From the NCBI GenBank assembly GCA_002168195.1, contig NHBP01000071.1, positions 14,831-27,121 of the forward strand: 12,291 nt of DNA. Direction: 5' to 3'. This document shows positions 6,392 through 12,291 of the stretch, piece after piece. The stretch is from Planctomycetaceae bacterium TMED10. Lineage in GTDB: Bacteria > Planctomycetota > Planctomycetia > Pirellulales > UBA7805. A program made the position numbers and the translations under genes. Numbering within the stretch: position 1 is the stretch's first letter; each line of letters begins with the position of its first letter. The notes under the pieces are model-generated. The model saw only the letters and a program-made list of their open reading frames with translations, searched no databases and was not told the origin of the DNA.

Positions 6392-6416
6392 CTAAAAAAA
6401 CAATGCGTTTTTTTAG
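6392..6416. repeat. A/T inverted repeat, perfect 10-base arms
   Basis: CTAAAAAAAC (6392-6401) and GTTTTTTTAG (6407-6416) are exact reverse complements with a five-base loop. The element lies just upstream of the minus-strand promoter at 6382 and about 110 bases upstream of the phosphatase gene at 6523. Seven-base A and T runs would give curved DNA or a weak hairpin. It could be a binding site, an upstream promoter element or a weak bidirectional terminator. Confidence 0.6.
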
Positions 6417-6522
6417 CACGGAAAATAAGCGGTGTTTTATTCAAAAAAAGTAAGCACCCAATGCAAAAATCAGATCGGTATGCCCTATTGGACCACTTTC
6501 TTCAACGGATTAAGGTGAGGCT

Positions 6523-7320
6523 ATGGAGGATCTTCAGAAGATTGCACAAGTTTGCGAGCGAGCTGCACGCGCCGGTGGTGCGGAGCTTCTCGATTGGTCG
6601 CAGCGTTTTACGGTCCGCGAAAAAGGTCCCGCAGATTTAGTCACCGAGGCTGACCTCGCGGCAGAAAAAATAGTTCGTCAGACCATCGCTGAAGTATTCC
6701 CCTCTGATTATTTTATTGGTGAAGAGTCGACCGCATCAGGAGAAGTCGAAGGAATTCTCAACGAGTCAAAATCCTGTGTTTGGATTGTCGATCCGCTTGA
6801 TGGAACAACCAACTATGCCCACCGCATCCCCCACTACGCCTGCTCAGTCGCGGCGGTTCGCGCAGGGCAGGTTTTGGCCGGAGTCGTATATCATCCTGTT
6901 GCAGAGGAGTGTTACGTGGCCGTTTCAGGCAGGGGAGCGAGGCTGAATGGAAGTCCGCTCGGTGCTAGCAGTGTTTCGAAGTTGGATTCGGCGCTGGTCG
7001 CGGTGAGTCTTCCTCCTCAGGTTCAACGCGATGGAGACGATGTGCAAAAGTTGCTCCACGTGCTTGAACAGGCGCAGGCGATACGCCGCACTGGATCAGC
7101 GGCGTTAAATATGTGTTATGTTGCATCGGGCCGTCTTGATGCCTATTGGGCGACTGGCACTTCAGCTTGGGATATCGCTGCAGGGGTGCTACTGGTGACG
7201 GAGGCGGGCGGTACCGTTTCGGATCTATCGGGCGATGCTTTTGATTTATCTCGACCCCACCCCCTTGCCACCGGGACTCCGGCGTTGAACGCCGAATTAG
7301 CAGCGATTTTAAGGCGGTGA
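6523..7320 (+). CDS. Inositol monophosphatase family protein (SuhB-like)
   Basis: A 265-residue protein, the usual length for the family. All hallmark motifs are present: DLVTEAD (38-44), IGEES (65-69), WIVDPLDGTTNY (87-98), GSAALNMCYVASGRLDAYW (191-209) and WDIAAGVLLVTEAGG (216-230). The metal ligands by homology are E67, D90, D93 and D217. These Mg2+-dependent enzymes remove phosphate from inositol 1-phosphate or related sugar or nucleotide phosphates. Bacterial members also include histidinol-phosphatase (HisN) and 3'(2'),5'-bisphosphate nucleotidase (CysQ), so the substrate is open. The generic motifs and WDIAAG signature favour a SuhB-like inositol phosphatase. AAGGTGAGG (6512-6520) precedes the ATG at 6523. 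I see no convincing promoter immediately upstream. Confidence 0.93.
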   Translation: MEDLQKIAQVCERAARAGGAELLDWSQRFTVREKGPADLVTEADLAAEKIVRQTIAEVFPSDYFIGEESTASGEVEGILNESKSCVWIVDPLDGTTNYAHRIPHYACSVAAVRAGQVLAGVVYHPVAEECYVAVSGRGARLNGSPLGASSVSKLDSALVAVSLPPQVQRDGDDVQKLLHVLEQAQAIRRTGSAALNMCYVASGRLDAYWATGTSAWDIAAGVLLVTEAGGTVSDLSGDAFDLSRPHPLATGTPALNAELAAILRR

Positions 7321-7332
7321 CGTTTCGAAACG
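7321..7332. repeat. Perfect 12-base palindrome CGTTTCGAAACG just after the phosphatase stop
   Basis: CGTTTCGAAACG directly follows the TGA at 7318-7320 and is its own reverse complement. It has no loop and no T-run, so a terminator is unlikely. It is built from the same CGTTTC/GAAACG half-sites as the palindrome at 2565-2574, in the opposite arrangement. A protein-binding site is possible. Confidence 0.35.
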
Positions 7333-7393
7333 GGGCCATTGAAGGTTGAATCGAGTCAATAATCCGTGTTGTGTTCGATCCTTCGGAAATCAT

Positions 7394-7422
7394 TTGGGAT
7401 CGTTTGCCATCTCGACTATAAT
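7394..7422 (+). promoter_or_regulatory. Sigma-70-like promoter for the large exported-protein pair
   Basis: TTGGGA (7394-7399, four of six consensus bases), 17 bases, then a perfect TATAAT (7417-7422). The start point would be near 7429, giving a leader of about 130 bases before the first large gene. An inverted repeat AGAGC/GCTCT (7423-7427 and 7436-7440) begins at the base after the -10 box and straddles the predicted start point, a classical operator position. Confidence 0.6.
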
Positions 7423-7559
7423 AGAGCCTCGTAACGCTCTGCCTCAGGCCCGGCGGACAAGGTGGCGGTTTTTGAAGGATTGGAAAACGTCGCAGGAGCG
7501 TACCCGCAATTTTCCTTGTAACGCGGTCGGGCTTGTGTTGCGGATAACCGTTTTCCCGT
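7423..7559 (+). promoter_or_regulatory. Structured 5' leader of the large exported-protein pair
   Basis: Several complementary segments are nested in this gene-free stretch. AGGCCCG (7446-7452) pairs with CGGGCTT (7528-7534) with one G-U pair. ACAAGG (7457-7462) pairs with CCTTGT (7514-7519), and GGAAAA (7482-7487) with TTTTCC (7510-7515). The last two share CC at 7514-7515, so they compete partly and could be alternative folds. I recognise no known riboswitch consensus. No Shine-Dalgarno is visible before the GTG starts. Confidence 0.35.
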
Positions 7560-10500
7560 GTGTGGCGATTCTGCCAAACAATCGTGTGTGACATCGTGAG
7601 ACGTCGTGCTTGTAGATCGACTGCGAGAGGTCAGCGAGCAAGTTTTGCTTGTTTCTGGCAGCACGCTGTCTTTGTGTTTTTAGTGGCTGCGATAACCACT
7701 ATTTCTCCATCGCCGGCGATTACTGCCGACCCGGAAAACGATGCAGTGCAGTCTGATGTGCAGGCAGAAAATCTGTTGCCTAGCGACACAAGTACGATGA
7801 AACCCGACCAAGGGGCCCAGGAGATTGGGCCTGAGATCTATTATGTTCCCGACAAGGATGGTCGACTGCGAGCGGCTGTCCTGAATGAGATTACTTTTGA
7901 TGAATTTAAGAAACTCTTAGGAAATCGCGCGGCAGCACGATCGCTGCCACCTCAATATGTCCTTTCAGAGTTGCGCAGTTCAGTGCAAGCAGACGATCAA
8001 ACGGTCGATCTGAAAATTAATCTGCTGGTAAAAAATCTTGCGGAAAATAAAGATCAGTGGGTCCCCATCCCCCTGAAAATGGCCAAGCTTATTTTTTCGA
8101 CCGAGAGCCCCATCCTGTACAAAGGCGACGGAGACTACTACCTGAATTACGATTCCGACCGTGAAGGATATGTCTTGTGGATACGTGGCGGTGGAGAAGA
8201 GGCACATCAAATTGAGCTGCGCGGAAAAGTACTACTTCAGACCGTTGGGAACGAAAGACAATTTCGTCTGAGGTTTCCTCGAGCCACGCAATCGAATTGC
8301 ATGCTCATTATTCCTGAGGCCGACCAGACAGTGCGGGTGCTCTCAGGAGGTACGTTGCAGCAAACGGTACAGATCGCTGATCAGACCGAAGCGCGGCTCG
8401 AGGGGATCGCAGGCGAGTTACGAGTGGCCTGGCGACCAACGGTTGTCCGAAATGCGCCTCGCATGCAGGCACTCGACGTGGTTGGTCGGCAAAGAATCCG
8501 CATGGATGGGGGGCTCATTCGCACAGAAGCCGATCTGAAAATTCAAAGTTTTGCCGGTCCATTTGATCGATTTCGGATCAAACTTCCCTTGGGTTCCCGG
8601 TTGCTCACCGACAATTCCGCGGGATATTCGTTTCAGGTGAACGACGATGACACAGCGGGCGCGGACGGCGGTGAATGGGTGGATGTCAAACTTGAGCAAC
8701 GGACCCGTGGACCTGTCGACATTCAGTTGGTCACTCAGCAAATTCGTGATTTGTCGCGTACAGAAGATTCCACGCCATTGGCAGGATTTGACGTGGAGGG
8801 GTCGATCAGACAGTCGGGCCGAATCGATGTGTTTGTTTTGGGTGATTGGCATGTGCGGTGGCAAGAGGATTTAACATCCGGTTTTGACATTCGCCGTGTG
8901 GATGCGCCAGCCGATGCACCTGTTCCTCAGGATTGGGTAGCCAGTTTTGAATATTATCGACAACCCTACTCCCTGGACGCACAGATCGAGCCACCTGAGA
9001 CCGAGGTTGTCGTTGAACCCGAATTTTATTTTAACGTGGAGAAAGAGCGGGCACTGCTTGAGGCACGCTTTAAATATCAAGTGCGGGGTGCACGTATTTT
9101 TCATCTTGATATTGATATGCAGGGCTGGGAAATGCTTCCCGCGGGAGTGGGGCCCGCCGAACGGATCGATGCCGACGGTGTGACCGTCAATGCGGATGGC
9201 CAGCTAAGTATTCCATTTAAGAGAGCGGCTGGTGGCGATTTTGAGATTGTTTTGCGGGCGGAACGAGCACTGACTCCCCATGGTGATCTGCTGACGCTTC
9301 CGCTTCCTCGTGCGGAAGCAGGTCGAATCGACGCAACCGTTGCAGTTGTAAGTCCTGCTGATAACGTGGAGCTAATTCCGAGGGATAGGGAACAGCTACA
9401 GGAACGTGTCCCTCCTGTTGTGAAGGCAAAGTTCGACGAGAGACGGCAAGAGCCGCTTTTTTATCTTTATGATCGCGGTCAAGAAGTGCCCGCAGATATT
9501 TCGGCAGATCTTAAAATTCGACAGCGGCAGATAACTTCTTCAATCTCCAGTCGCATCAATATGACACCCGATGAAGTTCTTGTGAAACAAGAAATTCGAT
9601 TTAATGTTGAATATCAAAGGATTGACTCGATTGCTCTGCTTATCCCTCGAATCATTCTGAATGAAAAGAATCTAGTAACGCGTGATGATAAGCCGTTGTC
9701 ACTTTTGGTGACTGATGAAGATTTGCCGGGTGAGAATGTTCGGGTACGTGTGCCGTTGGAGAATGCGATTGGCGAGGTCGTGCTTCAGGTAATGTACCAG
9801 CAGAGTGTCGATGCCCTTGAGCCCGGAGCGCTTACCTCGATTTCTGTTCCGTTGGTCGTTCCCGCAGATGACACGCTTGAAGAAAATCAACTCACGCTCG
9901 TGTCGGCAGACGGGATTGAGATGGATCCGCTTGGCGAGCAATGGGAACGGATTGATGAAACGGACGCAGCCATGTTGGCTCCGGTTGATACATCGGCAAT
10001 CCGTTATCGCTGCGAAAATTCATTGTCGGAGGTCGATATCCTGGTGGGTCTCAGTGAAGATTTCTTAAGTAGTCAGGTTGTGGTACGGCGAGGGTTTTTG
10101 CAATCGTGGTTGACGCCACAATCACGGTATGATCGTGTCACGCTGCTTTTGGATAACAATGGCAGCTTTCTCGATGTGGAGTTTCCTGAAGACATTATGC
10201 GTTCGGCCATTGGCGTTTGGCTTGATCGTCAGCGAGCCGATATCCGCTGGTTATCAGGTCGCCAACTACGGATTGCGCTTGGTAATACGGCTACGCATGT
10301 TTTGGAAATTGAATGGCAAACCCCCGTCACTGGATTTGCTATGGATGGAATGGTTTGGGGAAGCAGAGAGCTTCCCATGCCTCGCCTGTCCTCCAATGTC
10401 CAGATACAGCGCCCCCTTTATTGGCAGGTGGTACTTCCTCAGATGCATCATTTACTTGCGGGTCCGGAAGAAGCGATTCCCTATAACGAATGGAAATGGC

Positions 10501-11117
10501 AACGAGCGGGATGGCGCCGCGTTCCATTAGTGGGTGATCGAGAACTCTCCCAGTGGGCTGGAGCCGACGCGTTGCAAAGTAATTTTCCGGGAGATAGGGA
10601 TGAAGGGAATATTGGAATTAATCGCTATCTCTTTCGGCTTGCAGAGTGGCCCTCCCGACTTTCAGTACGCACAATCCCTCGCACGTTGTTGGTCCTGCTT
10701 CCGGCCGGATTTGTACTTGCCGCAGGTATCGCGTGTATTTACTTTCCGCGTTTGCGTCGGGCTGAAATTGCATTTATCTTTGCAGTTATTCTGTTGGCTG
10801 TCGGTTTGATTTATCCTGAGCCCGCGGCCATGGTTGTGCAAATGGGCTTACTCGGCGCAATTCTAGCCGTGTTAGCGATATTTCTTCGCTCTGTGTTGCT
10901 CGTCCGATCTCCGCAACGCTACGTTCTGGAAAGAAATGGGGGATCGAGTCATCACCAGATGACTACGGAGTTCCATTATTTTGAAGATGCTTCACAAAAT
11001 GCCTCTTCTGTTTCGCATAAAACTTCCCAAGAAGCTTCCCAAGAATCTTCCACGAGAATCGGTTCCGTGGAAGGTATTCCGCCACTGGATGGATCGGTCG
11101 TGGAGCCGAACCCATGA
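7560..11117 (+). CDS. Very large exported, beta-rich protein with three C-terminal membrane helices (unknown function)
   Basis: An 1185-residue protein. A hydrophobic signal region lies at about 36-48 with likely cleavage after ITA (54-56). A Pro/Asp/Gln linker precedes the motif IYYVPDKDG (93-101) and FDEF (113-116). Then come a beta-rich module with WVPIPL (167-172), EGYVLWIRGGGEEAHQIEL (202-220) and LRFP...MLIIPEA (237-254), and a long stretch of beta-like segments with no cysteine-rich, enzymatic or binding motif I can name. Membrane helices lie at about 1040-1060, 1068-1085 and 1090-1113, followed by a roughly 70-residue Ser/Gln/Glu-rich tail. Most of the chain would be outside the cytoplasm. 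GTG starts at 7560, 7584 and 7596 are possible. The one at 7596 (MRRRACRST) gives the neatest signal peptide. None has a clear ribosome binding site. The stop overlaps the next gene (ATGA). Confidence 0.85.
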   Translation: MWRFCQTIVCDIVRRRACRSTARGQRASFACFWQHAVFVFLVAAITTISPSPAITADPENDAVQSDVQAENLLPSDTSTMKPDQGAQEIGPEIYYVPDKDGRLRAAVLNEITFDEFKKLLGNRAAARSLPPQYVLSELRSSVQADDQTVDLKINLLVKNLAENKDQWVPIPLKMAKLIFSTESPILYKGDGDYYLNYDSDREGYVLWIRGGGEEAHQIELRGKVLLQTVGNERQFRLRFPRATQSNCMLIIPEADQTVRVLSGGTLQQTVQIADQTEARLEGIAGELRVAWRPTVVRNAPRMQALDVVGRQRIRMDGGLIRTEADLKIQSFAGPFDRFRIKLPLGSRLLTDNSAGYSFQVNDDDTAGADGGEWVDVKLEQRTRGPVDIQLVTQQIRDLSRTEDSTPLAGFDVEGSIRQSGRIDVFVLGDWHVRWQEDLTSGFDIRRVDAPADAPVPQDWVASFEYYRQPYSLDAQIEPPETEVVVEPEFYFNVEKERALLEARFKYQVRGARIFHLDIDMQGWEMLPAGVGPAERIDADGVTVNADGQLSIPFKRAAGGDFEIVLRAERALTPHGDLLTLPLPRAEAGRIDATVAVVSPADNVELIPRDREQLQERVPPVVKAKFDERRQEPLFYLYDRGQEVPADISADLKIRQRQITSSISSRINMTPDEVLVKQEIRFNVEYQRIDSIALLIPRIILNEKNLVTRDDKPLSLLVTDEDLPGENVRVRVPLENAIGEVVLQVMYQQSVDALEPGALTSISVPLVVPADDTLEENQLTLVSADGIEMDPLGEQWERIDETDAAMLAPVDTSAIRYRCENSLSEVDILVGLSEDFLSSQVVVRRGFLQSWLTPQSRYDRVTLLLDNNGSFLDVEFPEDIMRSAIGVWLDRQRADIRWLSGRQLRIALGNTATHVLEIEWQTPVTGFAMDGMVWGSRELPMPRLSSNVQIQRPLYWQVVLPQMHHLLAGPEEAIPYNEWKWQRAGWRRVPLVGDRELSQWAGADALQSNFPGDRDEGNIGINRYLFRLAEWPSRLSVRTIPRTLLVLLPAGFVLAAGIACIYFPRLRRAEIAFIFAVILLAVGLIYPEPAAMVVQMGLLGAILAVLAIFLRSVLLVRSPQRYVLERNGGSSHHQMTTEFHYFEDASQNASSVSHKTSQEASQESSTRIGSVEGIPPLDGSVVEPNP
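11023..11051 (+). repeat. 12-base in-frame tandem repeat in the Ser/Gln-rich tail
   Basis: CTTCCCAAGAAG (11023-11034), CTTCCCAAGAAT (11035-11046) and a partial CTTCC (11047-11051) follow directly. In the reading frame they give the SQEA-SQES pattern in the cytoplasmic tail of the 1185-residue protein. The length, a multiple of three, allows copy-number change without a frameshift. Confidence 0.7.
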
Positions 11118-12291
11118 AACTCGTAAAGTCGGTATTGAATCGTTGGTCGCTTGGCCTGCTGATGGCTTTGATTACGATTCCCCTTTGGGGGGACGGCACT
11201 TCTGGCAAACGGATTGCCTATCGACGCATTTATGCACCCGTTGACCGATTGGCGGATTGGCCGCGCGGAAAAACAATTTACAAGCCGATGGATGCCGACG
11301 ACTTTGAGCGTTGGGCCAGTGGTGGAGAGATTCATAACGCTAAGCCTCAGGTGACGCATGCGCAATTCTCGGCAGTCCTTGAAGGCAAAAATCAACTCAC
11401 GGGTAAAATCGCGCTCCAGATTCAGTCGCCGTCCGAGGAGACCCATGTTTTGCCGCTCAGTCCTTTTGGAGTTGCGTTGGCGGATTTGGAATGGGAGCGA
11501 GACACAGAAAGAGTACCGGCTCAAATAGGTAGCGATGCAGAGGGCCGCCTTTTTCTGTTCGTGAACGGTTCGGGCACATTACGGGGGCGTTGGTCCGTGC
11601 GCGGCAGGCCCGATCGAGCAGGCCAATTGGAATTTCAATTTCTGCTCCCGCCGAGCATCACTAAGAAATTTGAACTGGATCTCCCCGAGGGTCTTGAGCC
11701 GGATCTAGTCGATGCGGTCACGTTTGCCCCCGTTCTTGTTTCCGGCGATTTGCGTAGATGGGATCTCCAGATACCGGGTCAGGGCCACATTCATCTCCGG
11801 ATACTCCGTGATTCGGTTGATCCCACAGAGGGGCTTAATCTTCTCAAGCAATCGCTGGCGTATGAATTTCAGATTGATCGCATGCAGTTAGATCAAGAGT
11901 TATCGCTTAATATTTATCGCAAGCCTTTAAGGCAAATCATACTGGCCATGGATACAGAACTGCGGCTGATCGAGGCATTCTTGGGGGATCAGCCGGTTGA
12001 ATGGTTAGAGCAGGAGGAAGCGGATACAGGAAGCCGGAAACTTGTATTGCAGTTGCCCGAGCCAATCACAGGGAGTGATCGCGTGGTGCGACTGCGGGCA
12101 ATGGCAGAACCGGTATACGATAGGGCCTGGAAGCTTCCGCGTATCACTCCTCAGGGCTTTTCATGGCAGGAAGGCGTATCGTCGCTTTTGGTTGCGGCTC
12201 CTCTAGTGGTTGAGCAAATGCGTTTGACCGGATGCCAGCAATTGCGTGCTGGTAAAGTTCCGGGCAGTGTAGAGTCGGAGATTTTTGAAAT
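11114..12291 (+). CDS. Second large exported protein of the pair, related N-terminal module (partial, runs off the right edge)
   Basis: The ATG at 11114 overlaps the preceding TGA (ATGA), and the frame stays open to the window end, giving 392 residues with no stop. Residues 1-26 form a signal peptide with a basic start (MKLVKSVLNR) and a hydrophobic core (LGLLMALITIPLW). Next come RRIYAPVDRLADWP (37-50) and DADDFERW (60-67), then a beta-rich module: HVLPLSPFGVALADLEW (111-127), EGRLFLFVNGSGTLRGRW (143-160) and FQFLLPP...FELDLPEG (174-193). The same order of landmarks occurs in the upstream protein: IYYVP, FDEF, W-x-PIPL, EGYVLWIRGGG, LRFP, IIPEA. I infer homology between the two N-terminal parts. 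Function is unknown. Co-translation and similar architecture suggest partners in one envelope complex. Confidence 0.85.
   Translation, partial: MKLVKSVLNRWSLGLLMALITIPLWGDGTSGKRIAYRRIYAPVDRLADWPRGKTIYKPMDADDFERWASGGEIHNAKPQVTHAQFSAVLEGKNQLTGKIALQIQSPSEETHVLPLSPFGVALADLEWERDTERVPAQIGSDAEGRLFLFVNGSGTLRGRWSVRGRPDRAGQLEFQFLLPPSITKKFELDLPEGLEPDLVDAVTFAPVLVSGDLRRWDLQIPGQGHIHLRILRDSVDPTEGLNLLKQSLAYEFQIDRMQLDQELSLNIYRKPLRQIILAMDTELRLIEAFLGDQPVEWLEQEEADTGSRKLVLQLPEPITGSDRVVRLRAMAEPVYDRAWKLPRITPQGFSWQEGVSSLLVAAPLVVEQMRLTGCQQLRAGKVPGSVESEIFE

Noticed and set aside
6208..6444. Minus-strand 78-codon frame in the intergenic region
   Set aside because: It runs through the intrinsic terminator, the minus-strand promoter and the A/T inverted repeat. 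Its product is low-quality (runs of Phe, Cys and Arg) and it has no ribosome binding site.
6965..7594. Long minus-strand frame opposite the phosphatase gene and the leader
   Set aside because: It is a shadow of the well-supported phosphatase gene. Its predicted protein is Pro/Arg-rich without motifs, and it crosses the promoter at 7394-7422.

Overview
The window reads as a chromosomal segment of a Planctomycetota bacterium, most likely from the Pirellulaceae side of the phylum. This is inferred from protein style. There are long lineage-typical secreted or membrane proteins without recognised domains, a small Pro-rich protein with a C-terminal anchor ending in a W-D-I-R-K-R-type tail, and a moderate base composition with mixed ATG, GTG and TTG starts. 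No insertion sequence, integrase, phage gene, tRNA, rRNA or CRISPR array was seen, so this looks like ordinary chromosome rather than a mobile island.

Layout from left to right. (1) The tail of a plus-strand gene (1-78) converges on a minus-strand gene for a Pro-rich, C-terminally anchored envelope protein (98-1273). A hairpin containing both stop codons separates them. (2) Divergent from that gene is a plus-strand run of three membrane glycosylation-type genes. They are an LPG_synthase_TM/UPF0104 protein (about 1519-2520), a DPM1/GtrB-like family 2 glycosyltransferase with two C-terminal membrane helices (2737-3753, TTG start, apparently with its own promoter), and a polytopic GT-C-like protein (3750-5366, ATGA-coupled). 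(3) A minus-strand 242-residue protein of unknown function (5384-6112) converges on them. (4) A 410-base gene-free interval (6113-6522) is unusually rich in signals. It holds a 10-base tandem repeat just upstream of the 242-residue gene, a strong minus-strand intrinsic terminator with no minus-strand gene feeding it, a matching minus-strand promoter about 100 bases upstream of that terminator, and an A/T inverted repeat. Together these suggest a small RNA gene. (5) An inositol monophosphatase family gene follows (6523-7320). (6) A 239-base leader region carries a good sigma-70-like promoter and nested inverted repeats. (7) Last is an ATGA-coupled pair of very large exported proteins. The first has 1185 residues with a signal peptide, a beta-rich exterior part and three C-terminal membrane helices (7560-11117). 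The second runs off the right edge (11114-12291) and appears to share the first one's N-terminal module.

How they may work together. The GT2 and GT-C proteins would plausibly make a polyprenyl-phosphate sugar in the cytoplasm and use it on the outer face of the membrane, with the UPF0104 protein as a membrane partner. The arrangement recalls the archaeal AglD/AglS pair, in which a GT2 domain is fused to a UPF0104 domain. The two large proteins appear to be co-translated and are probably a paired envelope complex of unknown role. Functions beyond family level are inference.
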